From: Roseomonas sp.
Lineage (GTDB): Bacteria; Pseudomonadota; Alphaproteobacteria; Acetobacterales; Acetobacteraceae
Length of the DNA stretch: 64,000 bases
Direction of reading: 5' to 3'
Assembly (NCBI GenBank): GCA_020249145.1
Contig: JADCGF010000008.1
Coordinates: 35,085-99,084 of the forward strand
This document shows positions 44,398 to 53,594 of this stretch, piece by piece. The position numbers were made by a program, and so were the translations under genes. Below the pieces are notes generated by a model. It ran no database searches, had not been told where the DNA came from, and saw nothing but the letters and a program-made list of their open reading frames with translations. Numbering within the stretch: the first letter of the stretch is position 1; every line of letters starts with the position of its first letter.

Positions 44398-46354
44398 GGG
44401 GGGGTGGGAGCTTATCCTGCCGTCCCATCCACCAGACGACAGACGTAGTCGCACAATTCTTTGAGTTGAGACGCATTATTCCGGATAACCAGTCGAAGCA
44501 GCGCGAGCGAATCAAGGTTCTTATTGAATGTGACCCGCGCCTCCGAAATTTCTTCGCAAACCGCCTTGATCAAGTTCGCCGCATCTACGCGGGTCAACCA
44601 AACAACGTCATCGAGTTTTCCTTGCCACTCTGGGATTTTGAATTTCATCTCTGCAGCAAGGCGCATTAACGTCGTCGCCACCTCGCCGGGCGTCAAGGGT
44701 GCTGCATCTCTGGGCTTAAAATGGTCTTTATCCGCAATGAAATCCAAGATGCTCTGCGGGTGGATCAGGTAGCATTCCAAGTGACGTCGCGGCAGGAACT
44801 CCACGCGGCCACCTGAGGCGCCATCAAAGTTTTTCTTGTCTTTTTCGCTGAATTTTTCAGCATCAAGGCTGAATTTGACATCGGAAACGAGTGGTGCAGT
44901 ACTATCAGAAAGTTTTCGGTAGATTTCAAAAACTAACCCCGTATTTTTTCCTGCCGTGAGACGCCCTGTGTCAGGAACAGCATGTATTTTATACCCCGCC
45001 GGCAACGCCTTTTGTGTCGCAAAGCGATATATTTCTGGAAAACAAAACTCTTCAGTAGTCCCTTCCACCCAGAGAATACGATCAGCCGCAAAAACATCAG
45101 CCATCGAAATTCCGAGTTCCTGGGTTACTTCACGGAGTTCCCTCACTTCGCCTAAACTTAATGCTCTTGCGCTGGAACGATACCCCCGGCGCTGAACCAA
45201 ATGGAGCGTTGAGGGGTTACTAAAACTGATCACTTCCGGAGAGTGGGTGGAGATGATGTATTGATGTTGGCTATATTCAGTTTGAAAAAGCCGAAGCAGG
45301 GCTTTGACGGCACCAGGATGAAGAAATGTATTGATTTCATCGATGATTATTACGCTCTCAGTTGTTGTCATGACGACGCTTAGAATAGCTATAACTTGAC
45401 CGAGACCTGTACCGCTCTCGCTAAGCGGAAAGGCAAGTTCTGGCTGTTCCATCGCTGTGGTCGGCCAGATAAGGATTTCCGCTAACCCGTTGGCGGGGTT
45501 AGAGCGAATCGTCAAATTTCCGAATGTTGGGAATATGGCTCGTAGGTGATCTTTTAAGCGATCAGTAATGCTGCCTCGTTCACCCATGAGAGTGTGCAAA
45601 AAGGCAGGAAGATTATCTGCATTGTGGCTCAAGCGACGAACATTGCCGAAGCCACTCGCTCCAACATTCAGGCGCTCAGCGCTAAAGTTAAACATATCTT
45701 TTCCACAAATCGATGACAAAATAGAAGGAACCGAGTCCCTTTCACACCCCGATCCAAGGCCATCGAAACAAAGCTTACCATTTTTGTTGCTCACCCTAAC
45801 AAACCCTCCTTCATTGGGATTGTTTGATGGCTCAAAAAGGCCATGAGCGGGATATCGAAATTGGTCCAAATTCCCATTACCATGAAAGGGAACAGAAAAA
45901 CTGTGACGATCATTCTTGAAAAAATCGCCCCAAAAATCATCAATCTCCTGCTGATTTGCGCTATGGCGCATTTTATGAGGCAAGGGGATATCAACTCCCC
46001 CCATATCTAAAGCTGCCCTCAATAATCTCTGGCCGGAGAACTGAATTCTGAGTGTTACGCTTGCCGACGGCAACTCGCTCCTGCGAAAACGCTCTTCGCT
46101 GCGATTCGCCTGAGCGGGCAATGTGGGGTTTAGGGCCTTAAGTAGGGCGCTCTTGCCCGAATTGTTTACCCCCACGACAAGATTGATCCCCTCACGAAAC
46201 TCGATTGGCGGACACTCGCGAAAGCTCAAGTAGTCGTGCAATTCGGCGGACAGGATGCGCAAGGAAGCCCCCAGAAAATTGTTCGATAAACACCAGGATA
46301 TGGATCTTGTAGCGAAGATTCAAAGGCATTTCGCCCAAAGTCATCCCCAGCATT
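44398..46354. other. AT-richer island carrying an OLD-like ATPase, flanked by two uraH 3' copies
   Basis: This block of about 1.96 kb is bounded by an intact uraH and a detached copy of the uraH 3' end. It is visibly lower in GC than its surroundings (for example 24 of 60 bases in 45301-45360). It holds a single minus-strand gene. I find no integrase, transposase or terminal inverted repeats, so the insertion mechanism is unknown. Acquisition by transfer is likely but inferred from composition and flanking repeats. Confidence 0.65.
44412..46262 (-). CDS. OLD-like AAA/ABC-type ATPase with C-terminal TOPRIM-like domain
   Basis: A 616-residue protein. It has Walker A VVGVNNSGKSALLKALNP near residue 30, signature-like SESGTGLGQVIAIL, Walker B SVIIIDEINTFLHPGA and switch YIISTHSPEVISF. 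After about residue 380 a TOPRIM-like region follows: RILWVEGTTEEFCFPEIYR supplies the Glu, SDVKFSLDAEKF an acidic pair, and LPRRHLECYLI resembles the ENYL-type motif of OLD/DUF4435 proteins. Such ATPase/nuclease fusions are often phage-defence proteins (OLD, PARIS-like, Gabija-like). The start is TTG 46262. It is AT-richer than all neighbours and convergent with uraH. The defence role is inference. Confidence 0.8.
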   Translation of the reverse strand: MRILSAELHDYLSFRECPPIEFREGINLVVGVNNSGKSALLKALNPTLPAQANRSEERFRRSELPSASVTLRIQFSGQRLLRAALDMGGVDIPLPHKMRHSANQQEIDDFWGDFFKNDRHSFSVPFHGNGNLDQFRYPAHGLFEPSNNPNEGGFVRVSNKNGKLCFDGLGSGCERDSVPSILSSICGKDMFNFSAERLNVGASGFGNVRRLSHNADNLPAFLHTLMGERGSITDRLKDHLRAIFPTFGNLTIRSNPANGLAEILIWPTTAMEQPELAFPLSESGTGLGQVIAILSVVMTTTESVIIIDEINTFLHPGAVKALLRLFQTEYSQHQYIISTHSPEVISFSNPSTLHLVQRRGYRSSARALSLGEVRELREVTQELGISMADVFAADRILWVEGTTEEFCFPEIYRFATQKALPAGYKIHAVPDTGRLTAGKNTGLVFEIYRKLSDSTAPLVSDVKFSLDAEKFSEKDKKNFDGASGGRVEFLPRRHLECYLIHPQSILDFIADKDHFKPRDAAPLTPGEVATTLMRLAAEMKFKIPEWQGKLDDVVWLTRVDAANLIKAVCEEISEARVTFNKNLDSLALLRLVIRNNASQLKELCDYVCRLVDGTAG

Positions 46355-46489
46355 GCCCGCGGCCAGGGGGCGGAACTGCCCTATTTGGATGTGGTGACGC
46401 TGGCGGTCGGGCTTATGGCGGATCAGCGGCATTATCATGTGCCGCTGCTCTGTTCGCCCTGGAGTTACGCGACCTATCGCGGGTCTTGA
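46355..46489 (+). pseudogene. Detached 3' fragment of uraH (second copy)
   Basis: Encodes 44 codons ending in a stop, from ARGQGAELPYLDVVTLAVGL through YHVPLLCSPWSYATYRGS. Compared with the intact gene at 44263-44397 it aligns without gaps; my hand count is 17 differences in 135 bases, with four amino-acid changes and the rest silent. It has no start codon or upstream half. The differences are mostly silent, so the copy was either under selection or came from another allele. It marks the distal edge of the island. Confidence 0.88.
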
Positions 46490-46553
46490 GAAAGCTTGGC
46501 CCTGTCATGGCAGTTTCATTTGACCAAGCATTTCGCGCAAGGCAGGTGAAGCC

Positions 46554-47501
46554 ATGCTTAGACGCTCCATCCTTGTAAGCCTTTTAGCCTCGCCGAGTTT
46601 GGCCCAGACGCCAGAGCGCTCTGTTCGCCTGATCATTGCTTTCCCCCCCGGCGGCAGCACTGATATCCTCGGGCGGTTGATCGCGCCGCGCATGGGTGAA
46701 GTGCTGGGCAGCCTGGTGACGCCAGAAAACCGCAGCGGCGCTTCGGGCGCGGTTGGCGCGGGGTTTGTCGCGCAGGCCGCGCCGGATGGCGGGACCATCC
46801 TGCTCGATTCCGGCGGGCAATCGGTCAATCCCTTCCTGATGCGCGGGCTTGGCTTCGATTATGTGCGGGACCTTGCGCCGATCACGCTGCTCACCACCCT
46901 GCCGCTCATTTTGATCACCGCCGCCGAATATGGCGTGGCCGATCTGCCCGCCTTGCTCGCGCGGCTCCGCGCCAACCCAGCCGAGGCACGCTATGGAAGT
47001 GTCGGCGTCGGTTCCCGCACCCATTTGGCGGCGGCAAGCCTGTTGCGGCGCGCCGGTATCGCAGGGGAGCATATCCCCTATCGCGGCGGGGCGGATCAGA
47101 TGGCAGGGTTGCTGCGTGGTGATGTGCCCTTCGGCTTTACCTCGCTTGCGCTGGCCACGCCTTTGATCCGTGATGGCAAGGCGCGCGCCGTTGGGCTTTC
47201 CGCGCCTATGCGCAGCCCGGTCTTCCCGGCTTTGCCGACCATCAGTGAGCAGGGTTTTGCGGGGTTTCAGATGGGCGATTGGCTGGGTCTTTTGGCGCCC
47301 GCCGCCACCCCAGCACCGGTGATTGCCCGCTTGGCCGCTGCCGCCAAGGAAGCGCTGGAACAGCCGGCCTTGGCACCCCGGCTGGAAGCGCTTGGCCTGA
47401 CGCCTGCCGCGGACGGCCCCGGAGCCTTCGCCCGCTTCCTGGCCGCCGAACGGGCCGAAATGCGCGACCTGATCGCGGCTGAGGGGATCAGGTTGGAGTG
47501 A
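46554..47501 (+). CDS. TctC/Bug-family tripartite tricarboxylate transporter substrate-binding protein
   Basis: A 315-residue periplasmic-binding protein of the Bug family. The short N-terminus (LRRSILVSLLASPSLAQ) is a signal peptide. RLIIAFPPGGSTDILGRL is the family signature loop, followed by VTPENRSGASGAVGAGFVA and YRGGADQMAGLLRGDVPF. Members bind carboxylates for TctAB transporters, but many occur alone, as here, since no TctA or TctB gene is near. Ligand unknown. Confidence 0.9.
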   Translation: MLRRSILVSLLASPSLAQTPERSVRLIIAFPPGGSTDILGRLIAPRMGEVLGSLVTPENRSGASGAVGAGFVAQAAPDGGTILLDSGGQSVNPFLMRGLGFDYVRDLAPITLLTTLPLILITAAEYGVADLPALLARLRANPAEARYGSVGVGSRTHLAAASLLRRAGIAGEHIPYRGGADQMAGLLRGDVPFGFTSLALATPLIRDGKARAVGLSAPMRSPVFPALPTISEQGFAGFQMGDWLGLLAPAATPAPVIARLAAAAKEALEQPALAPRLEALGLTPAADGPGAFARFLAAERAEMRDLIAAEGIRLE

Positions 47502-47670
47502 AACGCGCCTTTGGGCGAATAAACCCAGCCCAGCGCCGCCTTTGCGCTTGCAAACCGCGCCCGAACATCGCAGAAAGTGCGCACCATAGACTAATCCCTG
47601 AACCCTTATGGCGGGCGGCGTCCGGCGAAAGCCGGGGCGGGCGTCCGGCTTTTGCTTATGGAGGCCCACC

Positions 47671-49752
47671 GTGGCGCGTACCCCGCTAGACCGCATCCGC
47701 AATATCGGCATCACCGCGCATATCGACGCGGGCAAGACCACCACGACGGAACGCATCCTGTATTACACCGGCAAGTCCCACAAGATCGGTGAAGTGCATG
47801 AAGGCAATACCACCACCGATTACATGGACCAGGAACGTGAGCGGGGGATCACCATCACCTCCGCCGCCGTGACCGCCGTGTGGAATGATCACCGCATCAA
47901 CATCATTGATACGCCTGGCCATATTGACTTCAACATTGAAGTGAACCGGTCCTTGCGCGTGCTGGATGGTGCGATCTTCATCATTGAAGGTGTCGCCGGC
48001 GTGCAGCCGCAGTCTGAGACCAATTGGCGCCTGGCTGACCGCTACAACGTGCCGCGCATTATCTTCATCAACAAGCTTGACCGTACCGGCGCCGATTTCT
48101 ATCGCGCTGCCGAAACGCTGACGGAAAAGCTCGGCATTAATTGGGTTGCGCTGCAATTGCCGATCGGCATTGAAGACACCTTCCAGGGCATTGTTGACCT
48201 GGTCGAGATGAAGGCGCTGATCTGGGAAGGCGACGAACTGGGCGCCAAGTATCATGAAGCGCCGATCCCAGCCGATTTGGCCGATAAGGCCGCCGAATAT
48301 CGCCAGAAGCTGCTCGATACCGTTGTCGGCATTGATGAAACGGCGATGGAAGAATATTTCGACAAGGGCGATGTGAGCGTTGAGACGCTCAAGCGCTGCA
48401 TCAAGCGCGGCACCATTTCGGGCGAATTCCGCCCGGTGCTGTGCGGCACGGCCTTCAAGAACAAGGGCGTGCAGCCTTTGCTGGATGCGGTGATTGAATA
48501 TCTGCCTTCCCCGATTGATCGTGAAGGCATCAAGGTTGCGCCGGAAGAAGGCCAGGATGAAACGGCTGATCGCCGCGTGATCCCCGCCAATGAAGATGAG
48601 CCCTTTGCTGGCCTTGCCTTCAAGATCATCAATGATAAATACGGCAATTTGACCTTTGTGCGCGTCTATCGCGGCGTGCTGCGTTCGGGCGACCAGGTGC
48701 TGAACACCACCAAGGGTCATAAGGAACGTGTGGGCCGCATGTTCCAGATGCATGCCGATAAGCGCGAAGAAATCAAGGAAGTCTTCGCGGGTGACATCGC
48801 GGCTTTCGTGGGCCTGAAGGATACCGGCACGGGTGACACGCTGGCCGCGCAGGAAGATGCGGTGATCCTGGAACGCATGGCCTTCCCGGTGCCCGTGATT
48901 GACATCTCGGTCGAACCAAAGACCAAGGAAGGGGTCGAAAAGATGACCCTTGGCTTGCAGAAGCTGGCCGGGGAAGATCCCTCCCTGCGGCTTCGTACCG
49001 ATCAGGAAACCGGCCAGACTATTCTTTCCGGCATGGGCGAATTGCACCTGGAAATCATTATTGACCGGCTGAAGCGCGAATATGGTGTGGATGCGAATAT
49101 CGGCGCGCCGCAGGTGGCGTATCGTGAAACCATCTCCAAGCCGCATACCGAAACCTATACCCATAAGAAGCAGTCGGGCGGTTCGGGCCAATACGCTGAA
49201 GTGAAGATCATCTTCGAGCCGAAGGAACGGAACGAAGGCATTGAATTCGTCAACGGCGTTGTCGGCGGTTCCGTGCCGCGCGAATACATCCCGGCCGTTG
49301 AAAAGGGCATCAAGGTGCAGGCCGATACCGGCGTGCTGGCCGGCTTCCCGACGGTGGACTTCAAATACAGCCTGGTGGATGGCAAGTATCACGATGTCGA
49401 TTCCAGCGCGCTGGCCTTTGAAATCGCCGCCAAGGCCTGCTTCCGCGAAGGCATGAAGAAGGCTGGCCCGGTGATCCTGGAACCGATCATGGATGTGGAA
49501 GTGACCACGCCATCTGATCACGTGGGCGATGTGGTGGGTGACTTGAACCGCCGCCGCGGCGTGATCCAAAGCCAGGATATGGCGGGCACCAGCGTTATCG
49601 TGCGCGCGCATGTGCCGCTGAAGGAAATGTTCGGCTATATTTCGAACCTGCGCGGCATGACGAAGGGGCGCGCTTCTTTTTCCATGCAGTTCCACCATTA
49701 TGATCCGGTGCCGCGCAATATCGCGGATGAGATCATGGCGAAGTCGGCGTAA
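47671..49752 (+). CDS. fusA: Elongation factor G (FusA)
   Basis: The 693-residue ribosomal translocase. GTPase motifs are [15 protein letters not shown] (G1), [13 protein letters not shown] (switch), DTPGHIDF (G3) and [10 protein letters not shown] (G4); later domains show [34 protein letters not shown] and [15 protein letters not shown] 47671 has GGAGG six bases before it and is the expected start, so the longer upstream frame is not used. It stands alone here, without rpsL, rpsG or tuf of the str operon. A strong terminator follows. Confidence 0.96.
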   Translation: MARTPLDRIRNIGITAHIDAGKTTTTERILYYTGKSHKIGEVHEGNTTTDYMDQERERGITITSAAVTAVWNDHRINIIDTPGHIDFNIEVNRSLRVLDGAIFIIEGVAGVQPQSETNWRLADRYNVPRIIFINKLDRTGADFYRAAETLTEKLGINWVALQLPIGIEDTFQGIVDLVEMKALIWEGDELGAKYHEAPIPADLADKAAEYRQKLLDTVVGIDETAMEEYFDKGDVSVETLKRCIKRGTISGEFRPVLCGTAFKNKGVQPLLDAVIEYLPSPIDREGIKVAPEEGQDETADRRVIPANEDEPFAGLAFKIINDKYGNLTFVRVYRGVLRSGDQVLNTTKGHKERVGRMFQMHADKREEIKEVFAGDIAAFVGLKDTGTGDTLAAQEDAVILERMAFPVPVIDISVEPKTKEGVEKMTLGLQKLAGEDPSLRLRTDQETGQTILSGMGELHLEIIIDRLKREYGVDANIGAPQVAYRETISKPHTETYTHKKQSGGSGQYAEVKIIFEPKERNEGIEFVNGVVGGSVPREYIPAVEKGIKVQADTGVLAGFPTVDFKYSLVDGKYHDVDSSALAFEIAAKACFREGMKKAGPVILEPIMDVEVTTPSDHVGDVVGDLNRRRGVIQSQDMAGTSVIVRAHVPLKEMFGYISNLRGMTKGRASFSMQFHHYDPVPRNIADEIMAKSA

Positions 49753-49775
49753 TTCACGCCTGATTTTGGATCAGC

Positions 49776-49807
49776 AAAACGGCGCGGGGCCTTCCCGCGC
49801 CGTTTTT
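49776..49807 (+). terminator. Rho-independent terminator of fusA
   Basis: CGGCGCGGG (49780-49788) pairs perfectly with CCCGCGCCG (49794-49802) around a GCCTT loop, with AAAA before and TTTTT after the stem. This classic hairpin and T-run begins 23 bases after the fusA stop. Confidence 0.88.
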
Positions 49808-49871
49808 GTTTGGGCGTGGGCTTTCGGGGCGCTTGCATCATGATCAGCAGCGTCATTATGCTGCCCCTTGA

Positions 49872-51761
49872 ATGAGCGCCTTTGACCCGCCGCCCTATAT
49901 CAGCAAATTGATCGGCGCCATCAATGATGGCGCGAAATCAGCGCAGCTTGGCGCGTTGGTTTTTGTCTTTATCGGGCTGTTTCTACTCGCCACCTCCTTC
50001 TCGGCGACGGATGAGGATTTGCTGATCGGCACATCCATCAGCATTTCGCAATTGGGCGGGGTTGCGGTGCCGGTGGCGCTTTCCTTCGGCTTCATGCCGG
50101 CAATCTTTGTGGCTTTGCATCTTTATACCCTGATCCGCTTTGACCTGCTGATGCAGAACCTCCGGCATTTTGAGGCGGAGTTGCGCGCCCATGTTCCGCG
50201 GCAGCGCGACCGCGACCGCTGCCTGCAATTGCTGGCGAATACGGAATTCATCCAGGCGGCGGTGCAGCCGGAGGCGAGTTTTGTCTTCCGGTGGACCTAT
50301 CGCTTCATGCTGGCGGTATTTCCGGTGGCGGTGCTGCTGCTGGTGCAGCTTGGCTCGCTCCGTTTGCAGAGCGATGTGGTGAATATCGTCCATCACATTA
50401 CCATCCTGCTCGATATCCTGCTGCTGATCTGGTTTTTCCGCCGGCAAAGGCCATCGGGGGATTCGGTTTTGCTTTGGCTGTTCAAGCGCGGGCGCTTTGT
50501 GCTGCCGGCGCTGGTACTGGGGTTCAACTTCGCCTGGTGCCGGGTGCCGAGCGCAGAGGCGACCACGGTGGGGGCGGGGAAATGGGAGGAATTGAAATGG
50601 GAGTTGTTCGGACTCGGAGCGGATCGCTCCGACCTGAACTCGAAGCAAAGGGTTGATCTGGCGTTCGCATCGCTACGCCAGCCGGTGGATTTGCTGCTGT
50701 GCCCCCATGTCGGGCTAGGCTGCCGATATCTTTCCGTGCCGGGGCGCACCCTGGTCGGTAAGGTCTGGGATAATCGTACCTTTGTGGAATTGCGCGCCGG
50801 TGAGGAATTGAACGCGACGCGGCGCGCTGCCTTTGAGCGCCTGGTGCTGCAGAACAAGCGCCTGCGCTTTGCTAATTTATCTAGGAGTCAGTTCTTTAAC
50901 GTGGATTTGACTGGGGCTGACTTGCGGGGGGCAACGCTTCGTGGGGCGTTCATGCAGCAAGCGCAGCTTAATGGGGCGCAGTTGCAGGGCGCGTGGCTTG
51001 TGCTAGCGCAGTTGCAGGGCGCGTCGCTTCGTGAGGCGCAGTTGCGGGGCGCGTCGCTTGCTGCGGCGCAGATGCAGGGCGCGTCGCTTGATTGGGCGCA
51101 GTTGCAGGGCGCGTCGCTTGATTGGGCGCAGTTGCAGGGCGCGACGCTTGATCGGGCGCAGTTGCAGGGCGCGTTGCTCAACAGGGCGCAGTTGCAGGGC
51201 GCGTCGCTTGACGGGGCGCAGTTGCAGGGCGCCTTGATTACAGGGGCTCAGCTTTGGCGCTTACGGGCGCCAAACGCAGCGCTGCACGATGCTCAATTGC
51301 GCGATCTGGAGTTCAGCGACGTGGCCCCCTGCGCGGATAGGGTTTGGCGTGGTGAGGCCTGCCCCAACCCGCGAAATTGGCCAGTATGGGTGCAGGCATG
51401 GCTTGATGCAATCCCGGAAGGAGCGTACCGAGCGGCTGCAGAACAACGGCTCTCTGTGCTGACGGCGCCACAGCCGCCAGATGACGCGGAGGCGGAAGGC
51501 GGCGCTTGGCATAAACACCCCACCCCGGCACCGGAAGACGTCGCAAATCGCCTTGGCGCGCTGGCTTGCGGGGCTAATCATGCGCCGCATATCGCCCGCG
51601 GGATTTTGCGGCAGATTGGGAGAGACGATGGCGACCGCAAGCTCGGCGAGTACCGGCGCAGCCTCGCCGCCCGCATGCTCAGCGATGATTGCCTAGGCGC
51701 GCGCGGCCTTGGCGAGTTCGAACGCGCGCGCCTGACCGCCATCGCCGCCGGGCACGACTAA
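49872..51761 (+). CDS. Membrane protein with C-terminal pentapeptide repeats
   Basis: A 629-residue protein. The N-terminal 230 residues contain about five hydrophobic segments (ALVFVFIGLFLLATSF; VAVPVALSFGFMPAIFVALHLYTL; FMLAVFPVAVLLLVQLG; ILLDILLLIWFF; FVLPALVLGFNFAWC). Residues about 340-465 are pentapeptide repeats (A(D/N)LXX type), most regular as LQGASLDWAQ repeated. These fold into a right-handed beta-helix. The ending (residues 500-629) has two Cys and basic segments. Function unknown. The repeat is also a near-identical 30-base DNA repeat. Confidence 0.87.
   Translation: MSAFDPPPYISKLIGAINDGAKSAQLGALVFVFIGLFLLATSFSATDEDLLIGTSISISQLGGVAVPVALSFGFMPAIFVALHLYTLIRFDLLMQNLRHFEAELRAHVPRQRDRDRCLQLLANTEFIQAAVQPEASFVFRWTYRFMLAVFPVAVLLLVQLGSLRLQSDVVNIVHHITILLDILLLIWFFRRQRPSGDSVLLWLFKRGRFVLPALVLGFNFAWCRVPSAEATTVGAGKWEELKWELFGLGADRSDLNSKQRVDLAFASLRQPVDLLLCPHVGLGCRYLSVPGRTLVGKVWDNRTFVELRAGEELNATRRAAFERLVLQNKRLRFANLSRSQFFNVDLTGADLRGATLRGAFMQQAQLNGAQLQGAWLVLAQLQGASLREAQLRGASLAAAQMQGASLDWAQLQGASLDWAQLQGATLDRAQLQGALLNRAQLQGASLDGAQLQGALITGAQLWRLRAPNAALHDAQLRDLEFSDVAPCADRVWRGEACPNPRNWPVWVQAWLDAIPEGAYRAAAEQRLSVLTAPQPPDDAEAEGGAWHKHPTPAPEDVANRLGALACGANHAPHIARGILRQIGRDDGDRKLGEYRRSLAARMLSDDCLGARGLGEFERARLTAIAAGHD
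50976..51245 (+). repeat. Tandem 30-bp DNA repeat (9 units) inside the pentapeptide-repeat gene
   Basis: Nine consecutive 30-base units starting at 50976 and every 30 bases to 51216 share the core GCGCAGTTGCAGGGCGCG with variable last twelve bases. Each encodes two pentapeptides (AQLQGASLxx). Units 4 and 5 (51066 and 51096) differ only at one base. Such homogeneity at the DNA level suggests recent expansion by slippage or recombination and predicts length variation between strains. Confidence 0.92.
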
Positions 51762-51764
51762 CCC

Positions 51765-52613
51765 CTACCCCGCCGCCGCCAAAACCTCCGCCGCCGCGCG
51801 CAACAACACCCCATCGCGGCGCCAGAGCGCTTCCAGCACGCGGAAATGATCCGCCTCCGGCACTGGGATCAGCGCGCCGGGCGCCTGCGCCTCCGCCCGG
51901 TGGCGATGGAACACACGACTTTGCCGGCGGAGTTCCGGCAATTCCCGCGCGCCATAGGCAATGGCGATCGGCTTTTGCACCACGGGCCGGCGAATGGGCG
52001 AATGCGCCGCGATTTCGGCGGGCGTCAAATGCAGCTTGTCGTTCAAATTGGTCTCGGCGATTGGCGCCAATTCATAAATGCCGGACATGGCAAGCGCGCC
52101 CACCACCAAGGGGTGCTCCGCCGCCAGCGCCGCCAAATGCCCGCCCGCGGACCAGCCGGAAGCGACCACCTTCCCCGCCACGCCATACGAAGCACCATGA
52201 GCGCCGAGCCAATCCAGCGCGGCGTGGATTTCGGCGACAATCCTGCTCATGGATGCTTCGGGCGCCAGCGTATAGCCGCAAATCCCAACCGACCAGCCAG
52301 CGGCCAAGGCGCCTTCGGCCATGATGGCGAAATCCTCTCGCCGATTGCGCTGCCAATAGCCGCCATGGATGAAAACCAGGCAGGGCGCATCGGCGCGCGC
52401 GGCGGGGTAGAGATCCCATTTCTCGCGCTCACCACTACCAAAGGGCAGATCAAGATGCCCGGCATGCGCCGCGCGAAACGCCTCAGACAGCGCATTGCGG
52501 TTGGCGACCTGCGCGGCGCTATCGGCCACGCCATTCAAATTGTCATAAGCCGCGTCGCGCGCGGCCTGGGTCCAGCCGGCCCAGCCTTCGGGGGTGGTGT
52601 AGGGGCTTGTCAT
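51765..52613 (-). CDS. Alpha/beta hydrolase, kynurenine formamidase-like
   Basis: A 282-residue hydrolase. FIHGGYWQRNRREDF contains the HGGxW oxyanion motif of kynurenine formamidases; VASGWSAGGHLAALAAE is the GxSxG nucleophile elbow, and the catalytic His is probably in VPEADHFRVLEAL. It may deformylate N-formylkynurenine or act as a related esterase. It overlaps the dehydrogenase gene at 52610 (ATGA). Substrate not proved. Confidence 0.85.
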   Translation of the reverse strand: MTSPYTTPEGWAGWTQAARDAAYDNLNGVADSAAQVANRNALSEAFRAAHAGHLDLPFGSGEREKWDLYPAARADAPCLVFIHGGYWQRNRREDFAIMAEGALAAGWSVGICGYTLAPEASMSRIVAEIHAALDWLGAHGASYGVAGKVVASGWSAGGHLAALAAEHPLVVGALAMSGIYELAPIAETNLNDKLHLTPAEIAAHSPIRRPVVQKPIAIAYGARELPELRRQSRVFHRHRAEAQAPGALIPVPEADHFRVLEALWRRDGVLLRAAAEVLAAAG

Positions 52614-53578
52614 GGCTTGATCACTCCGATGGGTGCGCCGGCAAGGAAGGCATTGGTCGCCGCCACCGCCACTTCGTAATAGGTGCGGTAATTCTGTTCC
52701 GTAACGTATCCCAGATGCGGCGTCAGCACGGTATTCGGCGCGCTCAGCATCGGGTGGTCCGCGGGCATCGGTTCGATATCAAACACATCCAACCCAGCGC
52801 CGGCGATGCGCCCTTCCTGCAATGCCGCAATCAGCGCCGCCTGTTCAATCAGCGGCCCGCGACTTGTGTTCACGATGAAGGCGGTTTGCTTCATCAGCGC
52901 CAGATCGGGCGCGGTGATGGTGTTGCGCGACCGATCCGAAAGAATGAGGTGCAGCGTCACCACATCGGCTTCGCGGAGCAAGGTTGCCTTGTCCACACGC
53001 GTTGCACCAATTTCGGCAGCACGTTCATCGGTCAGGTTGGTGGACCAGGCCAGCACCTTCATGCCGAAGGCCTGGCCGATTTTGGCGACGCGTCCGCCAA
53101 GCTTGCCAAGGCCAATCACGCCAAGCGTTTTGCCTTCCAGCCCCAGGCCGATATGCGTCTGCCAGCGCCCAGCGCGCAGCGCATCCTGCTGGCGCGGAAT
53201 ATCGCGCACCAGGGACAGGATTAGCCCCCAGGTGAGGTCCGCCGTTGGATCGCCCGAAGTGCCCGTGCCGCAAAACACCACGCCGCGTTCGGCACAAGCG
53301 GCGGCGTCAATGGAACGATTGCGCCCGCCGGTAGTGATGATCAGCCGCAGATTAGGCAAAGCTTCGATCAAAGCACGCGGAAACGGCGTTCTTTCGCGCA
53401 TCGCAAGGATGGCATCAAAAGGCTTCAGCCTTTCAACCAGCGCCGCATGATCGGTGATGGTATCGCGAAAGACAGTGATCTCTACACCCTTGGGCAGCTT
53501 GTCCCAGGGGCCGAGGGAAAGTGCCACGCCCTGGTAATCATCCAGAATGGCGAAGCGCTTGAGGGGGGCAATAGACAT
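52610..53578 (-). CDS. D-2-hydroxyacid dehydrogenase family protein
   Basis: A 322-residue NAD(P)-dependent dehydrogenase. LIITTGGRNRSIDAAACAERG, the Rossmann motif TLGVIGLGKLGGRVAKIGQAFG, NTSRGPLIEQAALIAAL and the catalytic His in LTPHLGYVTEQN are standard for the family. Relatives reduce glyoxylate, hydroxypyruvate or similar 2-oxo acids. It is co-transcribed with the hydrolase that follows; the metabolic link is unclear. Confidence 0.9.
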   Translation of the reverse strand: MSIAPLKRFAILDDYQGVALSLGPWDKLPKGVEITVFRDTITDHAALVERLKPFDAILAMRERTPFPRALIEALPNLRLIITTGGRNRSIDAAACAERGVVFCGTGTSGDPTADLTWGLILSLVRDIPRQQDALRAGRWQTHIGLGLEGKTLGVIGLGKLGGRVAKIGQAFGMKVLAWSTNLTDERAAEIGATRVDKATLLREADVVTLHLILSDRSRNTITAPDLALMKQTAFIVNTSRGPLIEQAALIAALQEGRIAGAGLDVFDIEPMPADHPMLSAPNTVLTPHLGYVTEQNYRTYYEVAVAATNAFLAGAPIGVIKP

Positions 53579-53594
53579 AAGGTGTTCCTTGAAG

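Noticed and set aside
44398..46354. Insertion sequence or transposon
   Set aside because: No transposase, terminal inverted repeats or short target duplication is visible; only the uraH 3' copies flank the block.
47686..49698. A 670-codon minus-strand open frame opposite fusA
   Set aside because: It is antisense to a highly conserved gene, is His/Arg-rich without recognisable domains, and arises from third-position GC bias.
50976..51245. CRISPR-like array from the regular 30-bp repeats
   Set aside because: There are no spacers between constant repeats; the units are contiguous codons for pentapeptide repeats in one reading frame.
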